A stretch of DNA of 64,000 bases. Origin: Centrapalus pauciflorus (Eukaryota > Streptophyta > Magnoliopsida > Asterales > Asteraceae). Below the pieces are notes generated by a model. That model worked only from the letters and a program-made list of their open reading frames with translations, ran no database searches and was not told the DNA's origin. Shown here in pieces: positions 34,069 to 45,376 of this stretch. Both the position numbers and the translations under genes were made by a program. The stretch's first letter is position 1. The number at the start of each line of letters is the position of its first letter. The DNA lies in the NCBI GenBank assembly GCA_020465985.1, contig JAANYP010003744.1:322868-386867 (forward strand), in the 5' to 3' direction.

Positions 34069-35188
34069 TGTTAGGCACAAAAAGGCCTCAGTTTAACCTG
34101 CTTTACATCTCAGGGGGAGATTTTTAATCAAACCTGTTGATGCACTTGAAGGTTGAATTTAAGGCCTGTTATATGCCTTATTGAAACCTGAAAGTGATTT
34201 GCAATATCAGCCCAAAGCTATTTACCATGTTGCATTCGTTGCAACTAAGGCAGTTTGTCCAAGCTGTTCTGTCTGCTGAACAGGCTGGAGGTAAACTGTC
34301 TACGCTGCTCTGTTCTCTTGAGCAGCTTGGGCAGTTTACAAGTGTTCTGTTCTTTGTGAACAGAACCTGTTCTTTGTGAACAGGTTAAACACTTTATGGA
34401 ATATGTTTCCAAGTCCTCATGTATTGTTTTTTGGCTACAAGATCAGTTTACTAGTCAAAGACAAAGTGGAAAACAGAACTGCACAGCCTGCCCACGCTGT
34501 TCTGATTACATGAAGACAAACGGATATTTGAAAAGGGTGACAAACCTTTTCTTATATCAAAATGGCATTTACAAAAGAAGAAAGATGCAAAGTTGACATT
34601 CCACTTTTGGTTAAATCTTTATGCAACAGTGACAAAAGGAAAAGACAAAGCATCTGCCATGTGAAGACAAAGATGCTTTATCAGAACATGCAGAAAGGTG
34701 TTTTGTCTTTTTGGAAAGACTTTCCACTATCTCATCTGTCCAATGAAGAAGCTTCACTGAGATTCAGCTTTTGAGTATAAAAGGAAGCTTCTAAGGATTA
34801 TGAGATATCAAGAGTGTGAAATCAGTACGTGCATTGAAGTGTGTTATTCCATGCATGCAAGTCTGCTTAAATAAAACAGTAGAGTGTGTCTAAGCTGTTC
34901 TTTGTGTAAGCTGTCCATCTGAGTCTTGTAAAAACAGTGAGTGCTTCTAAGTGAGTGTATTCATTGTACCTAGTCTGAGTGAGTCTTAGATTAGTTAACC
35001 AACTGTTGTATCTGTCATCTCAGCTTGAACCTTTCCGCATTCAAGCTTGTTTGTAATTAACACTTGTTAATAATATACACAAACATTGAGAAAAAGATTG
35101 TTAAGTTTTAAATAGCTGTATTCACCCCCCCCCCTCCCCCCCTCTACAACTTAGAACTATACACTTGGGAAACCTTTTGGGACCTACA
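34069..35188 (+). repeat. COP-B 5' LTR
   Basis: It runs from TGTTAGGCACAAAAAGG to GGGACCTACA, 1120 bp. TATAAAAGG is at 34776-34784. A doubled palindrome CTGTTCTTTGTGAACAG is at 34347-34363 and 34367-34383. A long C-run near 35126-35150 corresponds to the G-run in COP-B'. Confidence 0.9.
34776..34784 (+). promoter_or_regulatory. COP-B LTR TATA box
   Basis: TATAAAAGG is conserved in all COP-B family LTRs that reach this point (27762-27754 minus, 53084-53092 plus). Confidence 0.7.
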
Positions 35189-35190
35189 AC

Positions 35191-35204
35191 TGGTATCAAA
35201 GCAG
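35191..35204 (+). promoter_or_regulatory. COP-B primer-binding site, one base changed
   Basis: TGGTATCAAAGCAG stands where COP-B' has TGGTATCAGAGCAG. The G-to-A change would weaken tRNA pairing. Confidence 0.75.
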
Positions 35205-35250
35205 ATAGAGTGTGTGTCATCTCTAGATCTCTTATTCTCCCAAATTTTCC

Positions 35251-35720
35251 ATGGACAACAGTGCTGCAAATTCCTCATCCTACTATGACAATGGGTCAAT
35301 GGCAAAACCCCAAAGTTCAATCATCAGAACTTCTCTGGTTGGAAGTGCAGAATGATGCTCTACTTAGAGAATCTGGATGTACAACTACCAGAGATAGTAA
35401 TGGAAGGTCCCTATGTGCCAACTTCTGTTACTACCATAACTCCTGCTATTGAAGGAGCTGCCCCTGAAATCAGAACCTTTGAGAAGGCTAAAGCTCAATG
35501 GTCTGATGAAGACAAAAGACTGGTTACTCTGGATGCAAAGGCTAGGAATAACCTGGTTATCTCTCTGCCTGATGATGTGTTCAAACAGGTTGAGAAGATG
35601 AAGACTGCAAAGGAGATGTGGGATACTTTGTCTACCGTCTATGATGGACCACAATCACACTGGACAACAGGATTAATAATCTTGTAAGACAGTATGAACT
35701 CTTCTTTGCAAAAATAAAGG
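35251..35720 (+). pseudogene. gag: COP-B gag, N-terminal part
   Basis: It starts MDNSAANSS at 35251 and matches COP-B' gag. A missing base near 35305-35312 shifts it early. Homology resumes at MMLYLENLDV (35352), and another base is missing at DGP near 35648. It is cut at the AAAGG target by COP-C and resumes at 49053. Confidence 0.8.
35716..35720 (+). repeat. Target-site duplication of COP-C, left copy
   Basis: AAAGG directly before the COP-C 5' LTR; the same five bases follow its 3' LTR at 49053-49057. The duplicated bases belong to COP-B gag. Confidence 0.92.
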
Positions 35721-36376
35721 TGTTGGTACACCCTGTGTGACGATAGCAGTCTAAGTGATCCAACATTGTGTTTTAGCAAGTGTTTGATATATATGTTTAT
35801 ATGTGTTTGATATTTATTATTGTTTGTATGTTTGAACTTAATGTAACGTTTTACAAGAAGTTCAAACATGAAGATCAAAGATAAAATCAATCATAAGGTA
35901 AAAAACATAAGTTTCATTACTTAGTCAATTATGTGAAAAGGTAAATTCGAAATCTCTAAGGACTAGGATTCGAATCTGATCAGATTCGAATGAGTCACTT
36001 AGACAGATTCGAATGTGACCACTTAGGCAGATTCGAGAATGTCAGATGGGACAAACTCGAATGGGCCTTGGGCTGGATTCGAGTTTGGCCCATGACAGAC
36101 TCGAATTAGCCTCTATAATTAGGGATAGTCTCGAAATATTATCAGACTTTTTGCAGAATTCGAGAGTGATTAAGCATTAAGCGGTTTCGAGTTTATCATC
36201 AGTGTTAGTGTTGTTTCGGAGAGAATTAGTTCGTAGGTGCGTGCTTGTGTAGTTCGTGCAGTTTCTGATAGTCTCCGTGTTTCTGGTGAGTGTTGTTACC
36301 GTCTACCCGTTAACGAGGATTCCGCACTCGTTGACGGTTCCGCGTCTAGATAGATCTGTGTTAGGTAGACCTTACA
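35721..36376 (+). repeat. COP-C 5' LTR
   Basis: It runs from TGTTGGTACACC to TAGACCTTACA, 656 bp. ATTCGAA/CTCGAA words crowd 35940-36180. The candidate TATA is CTATAATTAGG near 36112-36122, which is weak. It differs from 48398-49052 at about a dozen sites. Confidence 0.95.
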
Positions 36377-36378
36377 AG

Positions 36379-36391
36379 TGGTATCAGAGCC
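36379..36391 (+). promoter_or_regulatory. COP-C primer-binding site (initiator Met-tRNA)
   Basis: TGGTATCAGAGCC, two bases after the LTR. Confidence 0.9.
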
Positions 36392-37037
36392 TACGGGGTG
36401 TTCTTGGTGTTCTTCGTGTTCATCAAGATATATCCTAGGTTTCTTGACGCTTTTGGACGGTTTTTCACTCATCTTCGCGTTTTTCGTGTTCTTCGAGCTT
36501 AGCAAATTGTCATCCGGGAAATACTTTGTGTTTTTCACGTTTTTGATCGAAATCAATATTTTTCGTTGTAAAAATATTGATTTAATCTGCAAAACGTTAA
36601 GAAAATCAAAGTATTAGCCGTTTTTCGAGTTTGCGGCGCTCGAATCTATTAGGAGTAATTAGGGTTTCACTTAGTCTCGAGTCTAACCAAATCCGCTCCT
36701 TTCGAGTTTGATACAGAGTGTTTTCGAATCTAATTCGAGTTTGTGCTAGTTTCGAATAGGGTCTCGAGTCTGCTGACATTCGAGTTTAATTCGAGTTTGG
36801 ACTAGAATCGAATAGGGCTTCGAATCTGCTGAGTATTCGAGTTTGCTTGACCTTCGAGTTTAGGAGCTTTTGAATCTGTCATTAGTGTCGAATTTAATTG
36901 AATTACTAAACTTAATCGAATTTAATCCCAAATAAATTTAAATTTAATTATATTCGAATCTACCTAGATTCGAAAGAATTAATTCAAATTAGTTTCGAAT
37001 TAAATTAATTAAGTTCAATTCAATTACTTTCGAAACG
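36392..37037 (+). other. COP-C 5' leader
   Basis: About 650 nt lie between PBS and gag ATG with no supported ORF. TTCGAGTTT/TTCGAATCT words are packed from about 36630 to 37030, the same vocabulary as the LTR. Confidence 0.6.
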
Positions 37038-39914
37038 ATGTCAAATCTTCAAAAGTTTCTGGAAATGGACCATGAGGTCGGGAAGGCAAGTACTCCACCT
37101 AAGCTGATGAAACTCGAGGATTACTATTGGTGGAAAGATCGGTTTGCCGATTTTGTGCGTTTCAATGATATGCGCATGTGGGTATGTATTGACGAAGGTT
37201 ACATTCCACCAATTTCTGAAGTTGAAGGCCGTCAGAGAGTCTTATCATACCAAATGATGAAGGAGGATGATAAGAAACTGTATGAAGCCGAGAACAGAGC
37301 TTTCTCGATAATTCGAATGGCGTTGCCTCAGGATATACTACACACATTTAGGACTCAAAAGAGATCTAAGGAACTTTGGGAGTCACTAGAAAAGAGGTGT
37401 GAGGGTAATCCTAGGGTTCGTAGAAAGCGTATGGAGCTGTTGAAACAACAGTTTGCGATTTTCAAGGCGTTGAAGGATGAACAGTTGGATGATACCATCA
37501 CCCGATTCTATCATCTATTGACGGAGCTTGAATGTCACGGGATTGAGTATAATGACACTGAGAAGAACAATAAGCTTCTTGATGCCTTACCAGCCAAATG
37601 GGCTATGTATGTGGCAATGATAAAGCTTAATGAGGACAAGTATTATACCCAATCTTTGGAAGATATTGTGGGAACGTTGCGAGCGTATCACTTCGAGCTA
37701 CTGAAGGCAGAAACGGATTACGAACAAGTCCAGAATCCAGCAATGTATTTTGGAAAATCAACAAAACCTTCAGCCGCAGCTGATCTGTAGACTGCTACAG
37801 CGTTTTTCACCGGAGAAACGTCGTCACCAGCAGAGACTGATGACACACTGAACAGAGCGTTCTTAGGATTGGGAAGATCGGAAGAACCACTACCTCAAGC
37901 AACTCAGGCAACAACATCTCAGGGCTACTCGAAGATGCCCATGAGCGCAAAATCAGCCGAAGAACATTTGAACTTACTTGCTTCATTTGTGGCCGCCTAC
38001 GAGAACTGCGTTCAGGGGAAAATAAACGATCCTGCACTCTGGGATGAAGACTATGATCAGGTCGACCCTGACGATCTTGAGGAGATGGATCTAAAATGGC
38101 AACTGGCCATGGTAACCCAACGGGTTAAAAGATTCATCAAAAGAACTGGGAGGAATCTGACGATGAACAATAAAGGAATTGGATTTGATAAGTCCAAGGT
38201 CAAGTGTTATAACTGTCAAGGTCTGGGGCACTTCGCCAGAGAATGTCAGAGACCAAAGGTAGACACGTACCAAGGGCAGAACCAGCATCATGGACAGTTT
38301 CAGAATCAGTCCCAACAGCGATACCTTCCAAGTTCATCTGCCGGTCAAGCCAATCTAGCTGGTCTACTATTAAATGTCACTTCAGACAGACAGCTAGATG
38401 GTACTTACGACTGGAGCTCACATCCAGAATCAAATGCTCGGGCTTTTATGGCTGAAGTCACGGAGAATGGGTGTGAAGAGGAAGAGCAGACCACAAGGGA
38501 CAGCAGTCCGATGTGGGTGGAGAAGACGAATGATCAGACGCTTCTGGAGTTTGCCGCTCAAATGGCCAACGTGGAATCCGATAACACAAAGGTTAGTCTG
38601 ACTTACTCTCTTTTTCATGAATTATGTGTGTTGTGTGTTACTTCTAACGATAGGTTAAATCTAGTCTTAGAATCACATAAAACCATAACTGCTCAAAATG
38701 AGTCATTAAAAGCTGATAACGCTAGCCTAAACGATATTAAGCAAGATCTTAAGGAAAAACTTAAGGCTGATGCTCAAGATGTAATAGTTCTGAAAGACAA
38801 ACTGAGTGAGCAGTGTGTTAGGTTAGAGCTTATGTATGAGCTTGTAGAGGCCTTGACCAAAAATCTTAAGGACAAAGACATAGAGCTAGCTGAAACAAAG
38901 GTAAAGGTAGCCGAGGCGAATAGTAAGTTAGAAAAGTTTAGGAATTCAAGCCTGAACCTAGGGAAAGTTTTAGACGCTCAACGACAGTCTAAAAAGCCTG
39001 TAGGTCTAGGATTTCATGAAATTCCTCCACCTTTTAATGCAAACTACGTGCCTCAACCTCAGGAGAAAGCTGATAAATCAGTAGACTTAGAGGACATACC
39101 TACACTGACACCTGAGCCTGTAATAGAAAGTACACCTAAGGTGACTGATACAACCGTCAAGGTTAAGAAAGTCAAATTTGTGTCTTCCTCCAGTGAAACA
39201 CCTGCGGGAAAACATAAAATTGATTTTAATGATCAGGACGATGAACCAGTCGCAGTAGATGTGCAAAAGGACCAAGACACTAGTGAGACACCTAAGTCTA
39301 AGGGCACACACAAGAAGTCCTTAGATAAGATGTCCTGCTTTAGATGTCATGAAAAGGGGCATGTTGCTTCTAACTGTCCGCTTAGGAAACCTGAAGTTAC
39401 ACCTAAGACAGGGAAGCCAACACCAGTTAAGCCCTCAACCAGTGTGGCGAGCACTAGTAGTTCTCAGAGTACCGAGAAAACTGTGCAGGCTACACCAAAA
39501 CAAGTTGTGAAACAAGTACCGGTAAAGGTTGGACCAAAGGAAGTGGTTAGGACTAGTTCACCGAACAGAGTCGTAAATCAATCTAGGTCTGGACCTCAAC
39601 AACAGTATAGGAGCACAACAACTAGCAGAGCATACACTCCGGTTAGGTCACACACTCCTATTAGACATCACACACCGGTAAGAGCTCAGGGATCACAGTC
39701 CGAAATGCAATATAATAGGAATTATTCAAGAGCTCCACAACAAATGCCTACTACAAGACAAAGAGTGAATTTACATCACTCGGCACCACAACAAACTCCT
39801 GTTCAACGACCCAAGTCACCTGAAAGGCGAGATGGGTATTTGAAAGAGTTTAAGTATGTGGACGAGAATGGTATAACCAAGTCAGTTATGGCTTGGGTTC
39901 CTTGTGATAACTAA
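37038..39914 (+). pseudogene. gag: COP-C gag (one nonsense codon)
   Basis: 959 codons from MSNLQKFLEM. The UBN2-type region ends near residue 230. CCHC knuckles are CYNCQGLGHFAREC (about 390-403) and CFRCHEKGHVASNC (about 767-780), with a long coiled coil between them (about 515-640). The Pro/Thr/Gln-rich tail ends VMAWVPCDN. A TAG at 37788-37790 (codon 251) splits the frame; a Gln codon is the likely ancestor by a C-to-T change. The terminal stop is AAC-TAA as in COP-A. Pol follows in the same frame, unlike COP-A where it is +1. Confidence 0.85.
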
Positions 39915-39935
39915 CCTATTTTCTTTTATGTGCAG
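39909..39935 (+). promoter_or_regulatory. COP-C gag stop with branch-point/acceptor-like sequence
   Basis: AACTAAC (containing the stop) is followed by CTATTTTCTTTTATGTGCAG, a T-rich tract ending in AG, and pol starts in phase right after it. COP-A (17172-17193) and COP-A' (12898-12921) have the same layout although their surrounding proteins differ. Confidence 0.5.
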
Positions 39936-42900
39936 GAGATTACCACAGGTCCAAACAACAAATGGTTCATAGACAGTGGATGCTCCAGGCACATGACAGG
40001 GGAAAGAGGTCTTCTTACAGACTTCAAGGGTGGGAATCGGGGATTTGTATCATTCGCGGGAAACAAGGGAGGAAACATCACTGGTACCGGAGTGGTCACT
40101 AATGGGACGATCAAGTTGGACCAAGTTTATCACGTTGATAAACTGGTTCACAATCTCATTAGTGTATCTCAAATCTGTGACAAGAAAAATTCAGTGTTGT
40201 TCACTGACACTGCAGCGTTAGTGCTAAAACCGGGATTCAAGATTCCTGAAGAATGGGTATTGATGCGGGCACCAAGGAAGAATGACTTGTACATGCTTGA
40301 TATGAACAAGCCGGAGACTTCGATGAGGCCAATCTGTTTATTATCCAAAGCTTCGGAAACGGAATCAGTATTGTGGCACAGACGCATGGCTCACTTGCAC
40401 CTAAGAAAAATGAACTACATAACGAAAAATGGATTGGTGCTAGGTGTGCCTATGAAGAGTTTTCAGTTCGAGGACAAGTGTCTACCATGCAAGAAGGGAA
40501 AACAACAAAAGAAGACACACAAGTCCAAGACGCAGAACTCCATAACCTCAACATTCGATTTGTTGCACATGGATCTTTTCGGACCAATCAACAAAAGGAG
40601 TATAGGAGGTAGTTGGTATTGTTTGGTTATCACTGACGATTACTCACGATTTTCTTGGGTTTTCTTTCTAGGTACAAAGGACGAGACGGCTTCCAAGCTC
40701 ATCGGGTTCTTAGACCAAGTGAAGAATTCCTACGGAACACGAGTTAAAAGGATACGTAGTGATAATGGAACTGAGTTCAAAAACACTGTAATTGGTGTAT
40801 ATTGCCTCTCAAAGGGCATAGTGCATCAATTTAGTGCACCATATGAGCCTCAACAAAATGGGGTGGCCGAACGTAAAAACAAGACACTGATTGAGGCAGC
40901 TAGGACTATGTTGACGGATTCAAAGCTTCCTACCATGTTTTGGGGGGAGGCAGTGAATACCGCATGTAACATTTTAAACCGGGTCATAACTGTCAAATCT
41001 TTGAACAAAACCTGTTATGAAATTTTGAATAAACGGCCACCTAATTCAACTGGCTTCGAACCGTTTGGGGTACCATGCACTTTATTGCGTACAAAACATC
41101 AACCGAAGTTTGGTGAAAAGGCTGACGAAGGATACTTCCTAGGTTATGTGACGAACTCACCAAACAAACGGGTTTTTAACAAAACAAATGGTACAGTGGA
41201 AATTGTGTATAACATTGAAGTCACAAGTTATACACATGAACCCCAAACAGGTCCGGAATGGATATATGACTATGATAAATTATTTGAGTCATTTAACATT
41301 CCTTTGGATGAAAATGCAGGTACAATCGAAAAGGACATGGCGACGTTGCATCTGAATGACGATGGTCATACCTTTCCGAGGACTACGTTTGAATCCACAT
41401 CCAAGCCTACTTCGACTGAAGATGGATCTCCAGAAGTCAATGTTCCTGAAGCACCTTCAACTGAGAACCAGACTCAGGCAACAAATTCCAACTCTGAGGA
41501 AAATGTCCACGAGGAGGAAAATGTAGAATCTGAGGAAGTTCCCGCATTAGGTGAAATAGGATCTAACTTAGGAGATAATCTAAGGGTTGATGAGATAGAG
41601 ACCTCTAGGATCAACAAGAACCATCCTATAGAAAGCATCATTGGAAATCCTAACGAGGGTTTGAGGACTAGGAGTAGTTTAAATAACAACACTATGTTGT
41701 TGTCGATGACAAATGACTCCGAGGCATATCACACATGTCTCTATTCTTGTTTCATATCGCAAGTAGAGCCTAAGAATGTGCAAATGGCACTTAAGGATAA
41801 CTCCTGGGTTGAAGCGATGCAGGAAGAACTCTCGCAGTTTAGGAAACTAGAAGTGTGGGAGTTAGTTCCATTACCTCGAGGGGAAGTTGCCATAGGAACC
41901 AAATGAGTTTTTAAGTGCAAAAGAGACGATCGGGGTATAATCACGCGCAACAAGGCTAGGCTAGTTGTAAAGGGTTTCAACCAAGAGGAGGGAATCGATT
42001 ACAATGAGGTGTTTGCGCCAGTAGCAAGGCTGGAAGCCATTAGGTTGTTTCTAGCTTTTGCCTCCTTCAAGGGCTTTAAGGTATATCAATTAGATGTTAA
42101 GAGTGCTTTCCTATATGGGAAAGTGAAGGAGCTGGTGTATGTAGAACAACCGCCCGGATTTACAGATCCAAAATATCCTGATAGAGTATATCGCTTAGAT
42201 AAGGCTCTATATGGATTGCATCAAGCACCAAGGGCGTGGTATGAGACTCTATCCAACCATTTATTAGAGAATGGTTTTGAAAGGGGTAGGATAGATAGTA
42301 CTCTGTTTGTTAAAAGGAAGGGAGAACATTTTATCTTGGTACAAGTGTACGTCGATGATATCATTTTTGGATCATCAGACGAACAGATGTGCAAAGATTT
42401 CGAAAAGGTGATGAAGTCGAAATTCGAGATGAGTGCAATGGGAGAGTTAAATTTCTTTTTGGGGTTACAAGTTGACCAGAAGAAGGAAGGGATGTTTATC
42501 CATCAGACGAAGTATGTCTATGACATATTGGAACGTTTCGGGATGGAAGGAACGAAACTGACTGCCCATTTCAGCACGCCGATTCAAGTGAATCACAATC
42601 TCGGCCCGGGTACTGAAAGTGATACCGATGTGGATCCGACGTTATATCGGGCCATGATTGGATCACTTATGTATTTAACTGCTTCAAGACCTGACATCAT
42701 GTTTGCTGTGTGTATTTGTGCTAGGTTTTAAGCTAATCCGAAGGAGATGCACATGAAAGCTGTGAAGCGGATTCTACGATACCTCAAGTCGAAACCGAAG
42801 CTGGGACTTTGGTATCACGCGGAGGGAGATCTAGAGTTGGAAGCATTCACTGATTCTGACTACGGAGGATGCAGCTTGACGCGCAAATCAACAACTGGAG

Positions 42901-43304
42901 GTTGTCAATTCCTAGGAGGGAGATTGGTATCCTGGCAATGCAAGAAACAGACGTCGGTAGCCGTGTGAACGTGCGAGGCCGAGTATGTTGCTGCTGGTAG
43001 TTGCTGCTCACAGGTTCTGTGGATAAAACAACAATTGCGGGATTACGGTTTGGCTTATACTCAAACTCCTATTAGGATAGATTACCAGTCTACTATCGCA
43101 ATAACTAATAATCCAGTTAAACACAGTATAACAAAGCACATAGACATAAGGCATCATTTTATTCGTGATTGTGCTGAAAAGAACTTAATCAAATTGGTAA
43201 AAGTGGCAACGGACGATAATAATGCAGATTTATTTACCAAAGCATTTGATAAGTCACTGTTTGAATATTTAATTCAACTAAATGGAATGCGCAATCAAGA
43301 GTAA
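39936..43304 (+). pseudogene. pol: COP-C pol: protease, integrase, RT, RNase H (three nonsense codons)
   Basis: Domains in one frame are protease (FIDSGCSRHMTG), GAG-preINT (WHRRMAHLHL...CLPCKKGKQ), integrase core (HMDLFGP, RSDNGTEF, VAERKN), RT (GFNQEEGIDY; YVDD at 42348-42359) and RNase H (DSDYGGC; STTGGCQFLGG; EAEYVAA), ending MRNQE. Breaks are a TGA at 41904-41906 (Trp expected in GTKWV-type motifs), a TAA at 42729-42731 and a TGA at 42966-42968. The first two fit C-to-T or G-to-A changes. Length and motif order are normal for copia pol. Confidence 0.9.
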
Positions 43305-45360
43305 TTTGACCTTAGTGGTAGTTTATTTCTTTTTGTAGAGGTAATATTTCTTTCTTTTTATGGTAAGTCTGCTAATTTAGGATAGTTTCTATTTTTAGTA
43401 AGTTAGTAGGTTATCTTCTTTTATTGCTATTTCTTATGAAAAACAAAAGAAAAAAGAGAGAAAATCATAAAAATACAAAAAAAAAGAGAATATCAGAAAA
43501 AGAGTTAAGTCTTAGATGCATAGGTTCAAAGTGACGAAAATTAGCACAGTCGTTACAAACTCTAAGTGTTTAGACTTTCACACATAATGCACCTAAAATT
43601 CTAAGTGTTATACTTTATTTTAGTTTGATATGTTGGTAGGCATAATACATATAGGGAATCCCAAGGCTAATAAAATATTCAAGAAAAAGTCAAGCGTGTC
43701 ACAAACTTTCTGGGGATGTATAGCAACATCAAACATATCTTAACATGGAAAGAATAGAAAAATCATACAAAATTTAGAGTCAAAAACATGTAACTCTGTT
43801 GTACGTAAGTACAGACCTGTTGCCTCTGTTTAGATTCGGGTTAGCAAGATAAGTCGCATTGTTGTACGTCGGTACAGACCTATCACCGCTATCTTGCTAG
43901 CTTTAAAAATAAACCTTAAGTCAAACTAAGACACTTTGTTGTATGAAAATACAGACCTGTGTCCGATGTTTGTCTTTTAAAGAAAGTTTGCAAATACCAA
44001 CAAGTTAGAATCTTAGTCTGTATGCCTTGATCATAAAAGTATCTCTATGTCTGAGTCACGTAAGATAATTTCATGATAAATAAAAATGCCAAGGGATATT
44101 CCGAAATGTAGCATGTTTAAAGGGGTAAAATACCAACAATCGGCTAAATGGGTATTTCACGACAAACAATCAAAGGAATCAAAAATTCCAAAGTGTGAAA
44201 GTTTAAGTACTGAAAGTGAGTATCTGACATCGCTATCTGATTGAAACTTTCTTTGACTATACTCGTCAAAACTATTGTGTTAAGTGTTTAGCTTAGGTTG
44301 TAAATTTTCATAAGTATAGTTTAAGTCTAAGTTACATTTTTGGTCAAAATTTTTAAAAATTTTATTTTTTACTTATTTTAATTTAATTTAATTTTATTTT
44401 TCCTTAGTTTATCTTATTTTATTTTATTTTATTTTTCTACTTAGAAAAAGGGTCAAAAATTACTGAGGGTGCATTCATAGTTGGATAAAATAAACACTGC
44501 TTGAAAAATCTTGTGCTTAGGGTAAAAGATTTGGCACAGTTTATTCCGTTACACAATAAGGTTGAAAAAGTTGAAAAAGTTGAACTTATTTCAAAATTTT
44601 CGAAATTTTCTAAGTGTTTTGGGTAATTCGAGTTTAAACTCGAAACTGGGTAGTCTCGAATCTGTCAATAGATTCGACATTGGGCCGTAGATTCGAAGTT
44701 AGGTAGTATAAATAGGTTAACAGTAATGTCATTAATACATCTGTTTTCGAATCTATACTCTCGAATCTATCTGCGATCTCGAATCTATTTCCTCGAGTCT
44801 ACCGATTTCCCCAAAAACGACAATTTGTCGAGTTTCTTGCTTGAGTGTTCGAGTCTACTGATACATCTAGGTATAATCAACTGGGTTGTACAAGACTCAT
44901 GTAGTTTAATACACTATTTAAGCCAAAAGTCATCAATTTTTGAAGGTTTATGGGTCGAAATCGTGTTTTACAAAATTACAAAGTTTGGACCGATAAAGAG
45001 TCAAATTAAATGCCAATGTCTAAGATTAGAACCTAGTAGGGCTAATGAATGTGATTTTCTGAGTCCTAAAAGGTTAAAATCATGGGATTTGGTGATGAGT
45101 TGGGCCGACGGGTTCGAATCTGTTCTAGACGTTTCTCAAGTTTGTCAGTAAACTCGAGAAGGACCCTAGATTTGAGTGTGTCATCAAACTCGAAAACGGG
45201 TTTATTCGAATCTGTCTATTCGAATCTGTCATTTTATTTATTTTAAATTTTATTAAACTTGTAGAAATTCTTTTGTGTTGGATTTTGTACTTAATCAAGT
45301 TCAAAATAAAACAAATTTGAATTTAGGCAAGTTTATTGATTTTTATTAATTCTAATAGTT
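43305..45360 (+). other. COP-C pol/third-ORF spacer, 2 kb
   Basis: I see no coding region here; the open frame at 44726-45151 lacks recognisable domains. Contents are an A-rich tract (43436-43505), three hairpins (43800-43953), a GAAAGTTT...AAACTTTC inverted pair near 44196-44256, T-rich runs (44340-44445), and TCGAA/TCGAG words at 44625-44860 and 45110-45230. Confidence 0.6.
43800..43953 (+). repeat. Three hairpins with covarying stem
   Basis: TGTAC-GTAA-GTACA (43800-43813), TGTAC-GTCG-GTACA (43863-43876) and TGTAT-GAAA-ATACA (43940-43953), each followed by GACCT. Loops are GTAA and GAAA (GNRA-type) and GTCG. The second has an outer pairing of TTAGCAAGATA (43841-43851) with TATCTTGCTAG (43890-43900). 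The third has a looser outer pairing over about 17 bp. Confidence 0.6.
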
Positions 45361-45374
45361 TATTTATTGTGCAG
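45361..45374 (+). promoter_or_regulatory. Acceptor-like sequence before COP-C third ORF
   Basis: TATTTATTGTGCAG ends two bases before the ATG at 45377. The word TTATNTGCAG-like ending GTGCAG is the same as at the gag/pol junction (39935). It may mark a 3' splice site for a subgenomic RNA; this is an inference. Confidence 0.4.
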
Positions 45375-45376
45375 AT

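Noticed and set aside
36296..36617. Opposed open frames in COP-C LTR/leader
   Set aside because: They cross the PBS and LTR boundary and have no domain.
44726..45151. 141-residue open frame in the COP-C spacer
   Set aside because: Overlaps the TCGAA-word zone, has no domain, and no counterpart is seen in COP-A.
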